Notes under the pieces: model-generated
Database searches by the model: none
What the model saw: only the letters and a program-made list of their open reading frames with translations
Told to the model about the DNA's origin: nothing
Part shown: one piece after another, positions 8,612-16,704 of the stretch
Position numbering within the stretch: the stretch's first letter is position 1
Layout: the number at the start of each line of letters is the position of its first letter
Translations under genes and position numbers: made by a program
NCBI RefSeq assembly: GCF_000429845.1
Contig: NZ_KE386972.1
Location: forward strand, 187,976-251,975
Length of the DNA: 64,000 bases
Source of the DNA: Comamonas composti DSM 21721
Lineage (GTDB): Bacteria; Pseudomonadota; Gammaproteobacteria; Burkholderiales; Burkholderiaceae_C
Direction of reading: 5' to 3'

Positions 8612-9840
8612 AACCCAGGCTCGTCGTCATAGGCAACGGCATGGCCGGCATGCGCACCGTGGAGGAGCTGCTGGCCCTGGCGCCCGACCTCTACGAGATC
8701 ACGGTCCTGGGCCGGGAGCCGCATGGCAACTACAACCGCATCCAGCTGTCGTCGGTGCTGGCCGGCGACAAGCAGCTGCATGACATCATGCTGCACCCGC
8801 GCGCCTGGTATGCGCAGCACGGCATCGCGCTGCACCTGGACGACGCCGCCGTACAGATCGACCGGGGCCGCCGCTGCGTGCGCACCCGCAGCGATCATGT
8901 GTTCACCTATGACAGGCTGCTGATCGCCACGGGCTCGCGCCCCTTCGTGCTGCCCGTTCCCGGCTGCGATCTGCAGGGCGTGACGGGCTTTCGCGACCAT
9001 GCCGACGTGCAGGCCATGCAGCAGGCCGCGCGCACGCACAGAAAGGCCGTGGTCATAGGCGGCGGCCTGCTGGGACTGGAAGCGGCCAGCGGCCTTTTGC
9101 GCCAGGGCATGCAGGTCACCGTGGTGCATCTGCATGCCGGCCTCATGGAGCGCCAGCTCGACCCCGCAGCCGCCGGCCTGTTGCAAAAAAAACTGGCGGC
9201 GGACGGCATGCGCTTTGTGCTGGGCGCGCGCACCGCAGCCCTTCTTGGCGGGCCGCGCGTGCAAGGCCTGCGCTTCGAGGACGGCAGCGAGATCGAGGCC
9301 GACCTCGTCGTCATGGCCGCAGGCGTGCACCCCGACATCGGGCTCGCCCGGGACACAGGCCTGTACTGCGAGCGCGCCATCGTCGTCGACGACACGCTGC
9401 AGACCTACGACCCGCGCATCTACGCCGTGGGCGAATGCGTGCAGCACCGCCAGGCCACCTTCGGCCTGGTCGCGCCGCTGTGGGAGCAGGCGCGCGTCTG
9501 CGCTGCCCATCTCGCGGGGGCCGGCCACAGGCGCTACCAACAGCAGGCCCAGGCCACCCGGCTCAAGGTCAGGAATGTGGACCTGTACGCGGCCGGCGAC
9601 CTCGCGGCGGCGCAGGGCTGCGACAGCCTGGTGCTCAGCGACCCCGGGCGCGGCATCTACAAGCGCCTGCTGCTGCAGGGCGATCGCCTCGCCGCCGCCG
9701 TGCTCTATGGCGATGTGGCCGACGGCCCCTGGTACTTCGACCTCATACAACAGCAGACCCCGGTGGCCGGACTGCGCCAGCGTCTGCTGTTCGGTCAGAC
9801 CATATGCGCGCCTGCAGACCACGAAGCGCTGGCCGGCTAG
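8608..9840 (+). CDS. FAD-dependent NAD(P)H oxidoreductase of the nitrate assimilation operon
   Basis: 410 aa starting at the ATG at 8608 that overlaps the nirD stop. It has an FAD-binding GxGMAG at the N-terminus (VVIGNGMAGMRTVEELL), an NAD-binding GGGLLGLEAA in the middle, and the YAVGECVQHR FAD-contact motif near residue 275. It resembles the N-terminal half of NirB and the stand-alone reductases that supply electrons to bacterial assimilatory nitrate reductases (NasC/NasB-type). The likely role is NADH-to-nitrate-reductase electron transfer, because the next gene encodes a nitrate reductase with its own C-terminal [2Fe-2S] domain. The residue motifs support the enzyme class; the partner is inferred from the operon. 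Confidence 0.85.
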   Translation: MKPRLVVIGNGMAGMRTVEELLALAPDLYEITVLGREPHGNYNRIQLSSVLAGDKQLHDIMLHPRAWYAQHGIALHLDDAAVQIDRGRRCVRTRSDHVFTYDRLLIATGSRPFVLPVPGCDLQGVTGFRDHADVQAMQQAARTHRKAVVIGGGLLGLEAASGLLRQGMQVTVVHLHAGLMERQLDPAAAGLLQKKLAADGMRFVLGARTAALLGGPRVQGLRFEDGSEIEADLVVMAAGVHPDIGLARDTGLYCERAIVVDDTLQTYDPRIYAVGECVQHRQATFGLVAPLWEQARVCAAHLAGAGHRRYQQQAQATRLKVRNVDLYAAGDLAAAQGCDSLVLSDPGRGIYKRLLLQGDRLAAAVLYGDVADGPWYFDLIQQQTPVAGLRQRLLFGQTICAPADHEALAG

Positions 9841-9850
9841 GACCTGCACC

Positions 9851-12607
9851 ATGAACGGCACGACCATCCCCCTGCTGCGCGCACCGGCCCCGGTGCGTAC
9901 CACCTGCCCCTATTGCGGCGTGGGCTGCGGCCTGCTGGCCACGCCGCGCGCCGGCGCCAGCCCGCAACTGGCCGGCGACCCCGAGCACCCCGCGAACGCG
10001 GGCCGGCTCTGCGTCAAGGGCGCGGCCCTGGGCGAGACCCTGGGCCTGCAGGGCCGGCTGCTGCGCCCCCGCATGCGCCAACGCCAGCATCAGGACCCGC
10101 ACCCGCAAGGCGCGCAATCCGGCCCCTGGCTGGACCTGAGCTGGCCCAAGGCGCTGGAGGCCGTGGCCCGGGGCTTTGGCAGCGCCATCGAGCGGCACGG
10201 GCCCGATGCCGTGGCCCTTTACCTCTCGGGCCAGCTGCTCACCGAGGACTATTACGTGGCCAACAAGCTCATGAAGGGCTTTATCGGCAGCGCCAACATA
10301 GACACCAACTCGCGGCTGTGCATGTCCTCGGCCGTGGCCGGCCACAAGCGCGCCTTCGGCGAAGACCTGGTGCCCGTGGGCTATGCGGACCTGGAGCAGG
10401 CCGACCTGGTCGTGCTCGTGGGCTCCAACCTCGCCTGGTGCCACCCCGTGCTGTTCCAGAGGCTGGTGCGCGCCAGGCAGGCCCGCCCGGCGATGAAGCT
10501 GGTCGTCATCGACCCCCGGCGCACGGCCACCTGCGAGTTTGCCGACCTGCACCTGCCGATACGGTCCGGCACCGATGTCTGGCTGTTCAACGGCCTGCTC
10601 GCCTTTCTCGCGCAGCAGGGCGAGATCGAGCCCGACTTCGTGGCCCGCCACACCCGGGGCCTGGAGCAGGCCCTGGCCGCAGCCCGCGCCGATGCGTGCG
10701 ACCTCGCGACCGTGGCCCGGACCTGCAGCATCAGCCAGGAAGCGCTGACCACCTTCTACCGCTGGTTCGCGGGCCATGCGCGCTGCGTGAGCGTCTTCTC
10801 CCAGGGCGTGAACCAGTCCTCGGCAGGCACGGACAAGGTCAACAGCATCATCAACTGCCACCTGTTCACGGGCCGCATAGGCCGGCCCGGCATGGGGCCG
10901 TTCTCGATCACGGGCCAGCCCAATGCCATGGGTGGGCGCGAGGTCGGCGGCCTGGCCAACACCCTGGCCGCGCACCTGGAGCTGGCCAACCCCGCGCACC
11001 GCGCCCTGGTGCAGCAGTTCTGGCAGTCGCCGCGCATGGCCGACAGGCCCGGGCTGCAGGCCGTGCAACTGTTCCAGGCCATGGAGGCCGGGCGCATCAA
11101 GGCCATCTGGATCATGGGCACCAACCCCGTGGTCAGCCTGCCCGATGCCGACCAGGCGCGGCGTGCGCTCGCGGCCTGCGAGCTGGTCGTGGTCAGCGAT
11201 GTGATGGCCGCCACCGACACCCTCGCCTACGCGGACATTGCCCTGCCGGCCCTGGCCTGGGGCGAGAAAAGCGGCATGGTGACCAACTCCGAGCGCTGCA
11301 TCTCGCGCCAGCGTGCCTTTCTGCCCGCACCCGGCGAAGCGCGCGCCGACTGGGACATGCTGGCCGGCGTCGCGCGCCGCATGGGCTTTGCAGGCTTTGA
11401 CTACACGCATGCCAGCCAGATCTTCGACGAGCATGCACGCCTGTCCGCCTACAGAAACCACCCGGGCCCCGAAGACGGGCAGCAGCGGCGCTGCTTCAAC
11501 ATCGGCGGCCTGGCCGGCATGGATGCCGCAGCCTATGACGCCTTCCAGCCCCGGCACTGGCCTGTGCCGCCGTCCGGGATGGCATCAGCGCCGGGGAGCG
11601 GGCAGCTGTTCGGCGACGGCGTCTTCGCCCATGAAGACGGGCGTGCGCGCTTTGTCGCCACGCCGGCACGCGCGCCGGCCCATGCGGCCGATGCGCGCTA
11701 CCCGTTCATCCTCAATACAGGCCGCGTGCGCGACCAGTGGCACACCATGACGCGCACCGGTCAGGCCCCGACCCTGGCCGAGCACAGCCCCGAGCCTTTT
11801 GCGGCCCTGCACCCTCACGACGGCCTGCAGAGCGGCCTGCGCGAAGGCGCACTCGCGCGCCTGCACACGCACTGGGGCGCCATGGTGGCGCGCGTGCGCC
11901 TGGATGCAGGCATGGCGCGCGGCACGGTCTTCGTGCCCATCCACTGGAATGCGCAGTTCGCCTCCGATGCGCGCGTGGGCGCCCTGGTCAACCCCGTGAC
12001 CGACCCGCTCTCGGGCGAGCCCGAGTTCAAGCACACGCCCGTGCGCATCGAGCCCTTCGAGGCCGCCTGGCATGGCTTTGTGCTCATGCGCCAGGCCTGC
12101 CGCCCGCCTGCCGAGGCCGACTGGTGGGTGCGCATCCAGGGCCGGGACTTCGAGCGCTGCGAGCTTGCTGGCCTGCGGCCCCTGGCCGAGCCACGCGCCT
12201 GGGCACGCCAGTTGCTGGGCGCGCCCGCGCAAGCCGACTGGATCGAGTACCAGGATGCGGGCGCCGGCATCTACCGCGCCGGGCATGTGGAGCAGGGCCG
12301 CCTGCAGGCCTGCGTGTTTCTCTCGCCGCGCACCGACCTGCCGCCACGGCGCTGGCTGGGCAGCCTGTTCGCCCAGGAGCGGCTCGGCGACCCGGAGCGC
12401 GCCAGCCTCATGCTGGGCCAGCCCCTGCAGGCCCGGGCCGATGCCGGGCCCATCGTCTGCGCCTGCTTCGGCGTGGGCCGCAACACGATTTGCGCCGCCA
12501 TTGCGGGCCAGGGCCTCAAGACCACGGCCGAGGTCACGGCCTGCCTCAAGGCCGGCGGCAACTGCGGCTCCTGTCTGCCCGAGCTCAAGCACCTGCTCAT
12601 GGCCTGA
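9851..12607 (+). CDS. nasA: Assimilatory nitrate reductase, molybdopterin catalytic subunit
   Basis: 918 aa from the ATG at 9851, 10 bases after the flavoprotein stop. The N-terminus carries the [4Fe-4S] ligands Cys19, Cys22, Cys26 and Cys54 (TTCPYCGVGCGLL ... RLCVKG). Bis-MGD oxidoreductase motifs follow: QLLTEDYYVANKLMKGFIG, SSAVAGHKRAFG and GMGPFSITGQPNAMGGREVG. The last 50 residues form a BFD-like [2Fe-2S] domain (IVCACFGVGRN ... GNCGSCLPE), found in NasA enzymes that take electrons directly from a flavoprotein. It reduces nitrate to nitrite in the cytoplasm. No Tat signal is present, which fits an assimilatory rather than a periplasmic enzyme. Last gene of the operon. Confidence 0.95.
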   Translation: MNGTTIPLLRAPAPVRTTCPYCGVGCGLLATPRAGASPQLAGDPEHPANAGRLCVKGAALGETLGLQGRLLRPRMRQRQHQDPHPQGAQSGPWLDLSWPKALEAVARGFGSAIERHGPDAVALYLSGQLLTEDYYVANKLMKGFIGSANIDTNSRLCMSSAVAGHKRAFGEDLVPVGYADLEQADLVVLVGSNLAWCHPVLFQRLVRARQARPAMKLVVIDPRRTATCEFADLHLPIRSGTDVWLFNGLLAFLAQQGEIEPDFVARHTRGLEQALAAARADACDLATVARTCSISQEALTTFYRWFAGHARCVSVFSQGVNQSSAGTDKVNSIINCHLFTGRIGRPGMGPFSITGQPNAMGGREVGGLANTLAAHLELANPAHRALVQQFWQSPRMADRPGLQAVQLFQAMEAGRIKAIWIMGTNPVVSLPDADQARRALAACELVVVSDVMAATDTLAYADIALPALAWGEKSGMVTNSERCISRQRAFLPAPGEARADWDMLAGVARRMGFAGFDYTHASQIFDEHARLSAYRNHPGPEDGQQRRCFNIGGLAGMDAAAYDAFQPRHWPVPPSGMASAPGSGQLFGDGVFAHEDGRARFVATPARAPAHAADARYPFILNTGRVRDQWHTMTRTGQAPTLAEHSPEPFAALHPHDGLQSGLREGALARLHTHWGAMVARVRLDAGMARGTVFVPIHWNAQFASDARVGALVNPVTDPLSGEPEFKHTPVRIEPFEAAWHGFVLMRQACRPPAEADWWVRIQGRDFERCELAGLRPLAEPRAWARQLLGAPAQADWIEYQDAGAGIYRAGHVEQGRLQACVFLSPRTDLPPRRWLGSLFAQERLGDPERASLMLGQPLQARADAGPIVCACFGVGRNTICAAIAGQGLKTTAEVTACLKAGGNCGSCLPELKHLLMA

Positions 12608-12678
12608 CGGGTGCCCCGCGCAGTTCCGGGGAGCCCCGGCACGTGCCGGGACGGCTGGACAAGCAAGCCGCAGAAAAA

Positions 12679-12741
12679 TCAAATTGATAGCTGCCAGCGC
12701 TTTCCCATCAAGGGCTACAGGCACTTTCTATTGAATTTTGA
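12679..12741. repeat. Extragenic inverted repeat, diverged copy 3
   Basis: TCAAATTGATAGCTGCCAGC and the downstream GGCACTTTCTATTGAATTTT are imperfectly complementary, and the core TAGCTGCCAGCGCTTT matches the arms of the elements at 4096 and 21196. It lies in the 293-base gap after the nitrate reductase, in which I see no gene. Confidence 0.5.
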
Positions 12742-12840
12742 AGCAGATACGAATGCTTGCCGGTCTTTCCGAGCATGCATATGCAAAAAACGACGTTCCC
12801 AAGAAGAAACCGGCTCTGAACAATCCAGACATTCGCACTC

Positions 12841-12870
12841 TGCCGGGGCCGGCATTTTTCGGCCCCGGCA
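12841..12870. terminator. Perfect 11-bp GC hairpin before the ABC operon
   Basis: TGCCGGGGCCG (12841-12851) pairs perfectly with CGGCCCCGGCA (12860-12870) around the loop GCATTTTT. It lies 30 bases before the substrate-binding protein start. The T-run is in the loop, not after the stem, so it could be a terminator of the nitrate transcript, an attenuator-like leader structure, or an mRNA stabiliser for the following gene. Confidence 0.45.
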
Positions 12871-12900
12871 TGGAATCTGTGTTTCTTGTCTGGAGCCCCC

Positions 12901-14535
12901 ATGAAGATTTCCCGTCGCTCGGCCCTGGCGGCTGCGGTCCTGGCAGCCTGGCTGAACCAAGGCAGCGCTCTCGCCCAAAGCGCGCTGCAAAAGCAGCCGG
13001 ATACGCTGGTCTATCTGCACTCCATAGAGCCCAAGTCGCTCTACCAATGGTGGACCCAGGCCGCCTATCCCAAGCGCCAGATCCTCGACAGCCTGGTCTA
13101 TCTGGACAGCCAGCTCAAGCTCCACCCCTGGCTGGCCAGGAGCTGGAGCCAGAAGGGCAAGGTCTGGACCTTCGAGCTGCGCGATGACGTGGTCTTCAGC
13201 GACGGCAGCAAGCTCGATGCGGCCACCGTGGTCAAGAACGTGGAGTTCTGGAAAAAGCTCACCACCTCGGTGCCCGACTCCTTCATCGAAGGCGCCAGGG
13301 CCGTGGGCCCGCACACCGTGGAAGTCCACACCAGCATTGCCCAGCCCTATCTGGCGCAGCTGCTCACCAGCGCCTCGTTCGGCGTGAGTTCGGCCCCCTC
13401 GCTGGACCGCGATCTCAAGGAACTGGGCGAGCGGCCCATAGGCAGCGGCCCCTTCGTCCTCAAGGAGTGGAAGCGTGGCGAGGAGTTCGTCTTCGAGCGC
13501 AACGACGCCTACCGCTGGGGTCCCGGGGGCACGCATGGCGGGCCGGCCCATCTCAAGACCGTGCACTGGCGCTTTGTGCCCGACGCCAATGCGCGCTGGC
13601 TGGCGCTGGAAAAAGGCGAGGCCGATGTGATCTACGACCCGCCAGCGGTCAAATGGAAGCAGGCCCAGGCCAGGTACGCCACCTCGCAGCAGTTCGCGCC
13701 GGGGCGCGCGCAATCGCTGTCCTTCAACGTGGAGCAGGGCATCTTCACCGACCAGCGCGTGCGCCAGGCCTTTGCCTATGCAAGCAACCGCCAGCAGATC
13801 GTGAGCAGCGTGTTCCGGGGCGCCACGCCCTATGAGGGCAATGGCGCCCTGTCCCGGACCACGCAGGACTATCTGAATCTCGACGACCAGTACCCCCACG
13901 ATCTGAACAAGGCGATTGCCCTGCTCAAGGCAGCGGGCTATGACCAGGTCAATGCCCAGGGCTACCGCGTGAACAAGGAAGGGCGGCTGCTCCAGGCCGT
14001 GCTGCCGCTCTACCCCACGGTCATCAATGCCGAGGGCGTGATCGCCGCGCAGGCGCTGCAGGCCGAGGTCAAGAAGGCCGGCTTCAAGCTGGACACCAGC
14101 ATGCTCACGCAGACCGAGCTGGCTGCAGGCCGCTACACCAAGGCCGACGAGTACGACATCTACAACGGCTACTGGACCTGGTATGCGCCCACGGTGCTGT
14201 CCATCAACTACCGCCCGGCCGGCGACAACAGCAGCACGGCCTCGATCTACGGGCGCCAGCAGATCAACCAGTTCGCCGCCGACAAGGGCCGGCCCAACAT
14301 CCACAACCGCGTGCGCTCGCAGGACCAGAAGCTGCAGGACGCCATCATCGCGGCCCACGAAACCGCCGACCCCGCCGCCCGCCAGGCCCGGTTTGCGCAG
14401 ATCCAGCGCCAGATCAGCGACCAGGCCCTGGCCGTGGGCTTTTATGCATCGGCCTACAACATCGTGCAGCAAAAGTACCTCCAAGGCCTGCTGCACAACA
14501 CGGATGCGCCCTGGTTTTATGAGGTGAGGAAATGA
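12901..14535 (+). CDS. ABC transporter substrate-binding protein, family 5 (peptide/nickel type)
   Basis: 544 aa from the ATG at 12901 (MKISRRSALAAAVLAAWLNQ), with an N-terminal export signal ending near ALAQS; the SRRSAL start could be a Tat signal. The body shows family-5 solute-binding features: VYLHSIEPKSLYQWWTQA, LARSWSQKGKVWTFELRDDV, DEFVFERNDAY-like and VRQAFAYASNRQQI stretches. The family captures peptides, nickel or other oligomeric or hydrophobic ligands in the periplasm. It is the first gene of an operon with two permeases, a double ATPase and two flavin-linked enzymes. That context suggests uptake of an organic sulfur- or nitrogen-containing molecule rather than a peptide. Confidence 0.88.
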   Translation: MKISRRSALAAAVLAAWLNQGSALAQSALQKQPDTLVYLHSIEPKSLYQWWTQAAYPKRQILDSLVYLDSQLKLHPWLARSWSQKGKVWTFELRDDVVFSDGSKLDAATVVKNVEFWKKLTTSVPDSFIEGARAVGPHTVEVHTSIAQPYLAQLLTSASFGVSSAPSLDRDLKELGERPIGSGPFVLKEWKRGEEFVFERNDAYRWGPGGTHGGPAHLKTVHWRFVPDANARWLALEKGEADVIYDPPAVKWKQAQARYATSQQFAPGRAQSLSFNVEQGIFTDQRVRQAFAYASNRQQIVSSVFRGATPYEGNGALSRTTQDYLNLDDQYPHDLNKAIALLKAAGYDQVNAQGYRVNKEGRLLQAVLPLYPTVINAEGVIAAQALQAEVKKAGFKLDTSMLTQTELAAGRYTKADEYDIYNGYWTWYAPTVLSINYRPAGDNSSTASIYGRQQINQFAADKGRPNIHNRVRSQDQKLQDAIIAAHETADPAARQARFAQIQRQISDQALAVGFYASAYNIVQQKYLQGLLHNTDAPWFYEVRK

Positions 14536-14653
14536 GACACCCCCTGAGTCGCTTCGCGCCTTCCCCCTCTCTCTTCGGGAGGGGGACGACAGCCTCGCCA
14601 ACCTGGGGGACAGGACGGCCCTTGCTCGCTGTCCCCCGCCTTTGCGCCGCGCC
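14536..14653 (+). repeat. About 115-bp extragenic repeat, copy A
   Basis: This stretch (CACCCCCTGAGTCGCTTCGC ..., with the internal hairpin CCCCCTCTCTCTTCGGGAGG) starts at once after the substrate-binding protein stop. It aligns closely with 21045-21163 and partly with 15708-15776. The internal CCCCCTCT/AGAGGGGG-type stem could fold in RNA. It is non-coding and fills most of the gap to the permease. Confidence 0.75.
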
Positions 14654-14701
14654 AGTTTCATGGGCCACGGGCAACGCTCGGCCTCCTGGAGAACTAGAGC
14701 C

Positions 14702-15712
14702 ATGAGCACCTTCGCCTCCTTGCCTGCGCAGCTCCCACCCCCCTACTCCACAGCCATACCAAGCCCAGGCCTTGCCCGCGTGAAAAAGCTGCTGAGCCGG
14801 CTCGCCCAGGCCCTGGCCATGCTGTGGGTCACGGTCACGCTGCTGTTTCTGGCCCAGATGATTCTGCCGGGCGATCGGGCCACGATCTACCTCAACGTCT
14901 ATGAAGGCCAGAGCGTGGCGCGCACGCCCGAGGAGCTGGCTCCGATCAACCAGGAGTTCGGCTTCGACCGCCCCTGGTGGCAGCAGTACGCCAGCTATCT
15001 GGGCGGGCTGCTGCAGGGCGATATGGGCATTGCGCTGCAGTCGCGCCGCAGCGTGACCGAGATGATTGGCGAGCAGATCGGCGCCACCACCGAGCTGGCG
15101 CTGCTGGCCATCGTGCTCGCCTGGGTGTTCTCCGTGAGCTGGGTGCTGGCCACGGCGGGCCGCAGGCGCTGGCTGGCGCGCCTGGGTCCGGCGCTGGAGT
15201 CGCTGTTCGCGGGCATGCCCTATTACTGGCTGGGCCTGATCTTGCTGCTGGTCTTTGCCGTGGAGCTGGACTGGGTGCCCGTGGTCAGCGGCTCGGGCCT
15301 CAGCGGGCTGTGGCTGCCCGCACTGACGCTGGCGCTGCCGCTGTCGGGCTTTCTGGGCCAGGCCATGCGCACCGAGTACGAGCGCGCGCTGCGCCAGCCC
15401 CATGTGCTGTCCTCGCGCGCCCGGGGCACGGCCGAGCTCAGGGTGCGCATCGTCCATGCCCTGCGCCCGGCGCTGATCCCGGGGATCACGCTCTCGGGCT
15501 GGGCCCTGGGCACCCTGGTCTCGGGCGCAGTCATCGTGGAGAACGTGTTCTCCCGCCCCGGCCTGGGCGCCCTGCTGGTCAGTGCCGTGGAGCTCAAGGA
15601 GTTCGAGCTGATCTCCGGGGTGATCCTCATCGTGAGCCTGGTCTATGTGCTGCTGACCTTTGCAACGGACTGGCTCTATGGCGTGGTGGACAGGCGATGT
15701 GCACGGCCCTGA
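14702..15712 (+). CDS. ABC transporter permease (DppB type)
   Basis: 336 aa from the ATG at 14702. After a cytoplasmic N-terminus, the first membrane helix (LAMLWVTVTLLFLAQMIL) is followed by the large periplasmic loop containing LAPINQEFGFDRPWWQQYAS and then five more helices, the typical DppB/OppB layout. The ATPase-contacting EAA-like region is at ARGTAELRVRIVHALRPAL. It forms the inner-membrane channel with the second permease encoded at 15835. The stop codon lies inside a partial copy of the extragenic repeat. Confidence 0.88.
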   Translation: MSTFASLPAQLPPPYSTAIPSPGLARVKKLLSRLAQALAMLWVTVTLLFLAQMILPGDRATIYLNVYEGQSVARTPEELAPINQEFGFDRPWWQQYASYLGGLLQGDMGIALQSRRSVTEMIGEQIGATTELALLAIVLAWVFSVSWVLATAGRRRWLARLGPALESLFAGMPYYWLGLILLLVFAVELDWVPVVSGSGLSGLWLPALTLALPLSGFLGQAMRTEYERALRQPHVLSSRARGTAELRVRIVHALRPALIPGITLSGWALGTLVSGAVIVENVFSRPGLGALLVSAVELKEFELISGVILIVSLVYVLLTFATDWLYGVVDRRCARP

Positions 15713-15776
15713 GCCGCGTTGCGCCTTCCCCCTGGTTTTGCGCCCTTGCCCCTACGGGCAGCGGGCTGGGGTGAGG
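15708..15776 (+). repeat. Partial copy C of the extragenic repeat
   Basis: CCTGAGCCGCGTTGCGCCTT followed by CCCCCTGG resembles the 5' part of copies A and B. The permease TGA is part of it. The second half differs (TTGCGCCCTTGCCCCTACGG), so this is a diverged or composite copy. Confidence 0.5.
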
Positions 15777-15834
15777 GCCTGATCGCCCATCACGCTGCGG
15801 CTTGCGCCCGCTGCACACACCACGCATCACTGCC

Positions 15835-16704
15835 ATGAACATCACAAGACCTCTCACCTCTGAACATTCCCCTGGCTCACGGCTGCTGCGCGAAGCCAGG
15901 CACCTGCCGCCGCTGGCCTGGTTGAGCCTGGCCGTGATCGTGCTCACCGCCTGGGCCAGCATCGCCCCGGCCACGCTGGTACGCCATTCGCCGTTGGAGA
16001 CCGATCTGCTCAACACGCTGGCGCCGTTCTCGGCCAGCCACTGGCTGGGCACGGACGAGATCGGCCGCGATCTCTACACACGCCTGGTCCATGGCGCACG
16101 CGAGTCGTTTCTGATCGGCCTGCTGGCCATGGCGATTGCGCTGGCACTGGCCCTGCCGCTGGGCTTTGCAGCGGCGCTCACGCCGCCCTGGCTGCGCGCG
16201 CTCATGGACCGGCTGATCGAAATCCTGCTGAGCTTTCCCACGCTGCTGCTGGCCCTGCTGCTGGTCAGCCTGCTGGGGCAAAGCCCGCTCAACGTGGCCA
16301 TCGCCGTGGGTCTGGGATCGGCCCCCGGCTATGCGCGCCTGGTGCGCGGCCAGACCCTGCTGGTGCGCAGCAGCGCCTATGTGGAGGCCGCCGTGGCGCT
16401 CGGCCATTCGCATGCGCGCGTGCTGCTGCAGCATGTGGTGCCCAATGCCATACGGCCCCTGATTCCCGTGACCGGGCTGGGCGTGGGCAAGGCCATCGTC
16501 TGGTCGTCCAGCCTGTCGTTCCTGGGCCTGGGCGTGCGCCCGCCATCCTCGGAATGGGGCGCTTTGCTGGCCGCCGGCAAGGCCCAGCTGCTGGAGGCGC
16601 CCTGGCTGATGATCGTGCCCGGCACGGCCGTGGTGCTGGTGGCCCTGAGCTTTTCCACCTTGTTCAGCCATGTCCAGGCACGTGCCGAAGGGAGCCAGCC
16701 ATGA
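15835..16704 (+). CDS. ABC transporter permease (DppC type)
   Basis: 289 aa from the ATG at 15835. It shows the DppC/OppC hallmarks: a first helix near residues 25-45, the GTDEIGRDLYTRLVHGARES motif, and the EAA loop VEAAVALGHSHARVLLQHVV. About six membrane helices are expected. It pairs with the DppB-type permease in the inner membrane. An in-frame extension to 15802 exists but has no ribosome-binding site. The stop overlaps the ATG of the ATPase gene (ATGA), so the two are translationally coupled. Confidence 0.88.
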   Translation: MNITRPLTSEHSPGSRLLREARHLPPLAWLSLAVIVLTAWASIAPATLVRHSPLETDLLNTLAPFSASHWLGTDEIGRDLYTRLVHGARESFLIGLLAMAIALALALPLGFAAALTPPWLRALMDRLIEILLSFPTLLLALLLVSLLGQSPLNVAIAVGLGSAPGYARLVRGQTLLVRSSAYVEAAVALGHSHARVLLQHVVPNAIRPLIPVTGLGVGKAIVWSSSLSFLGLGVRPPSSEWGALLAAGKAQLLEAPWLMIVPGTAVVLVALSFSTLFSHVQARAEGSQP

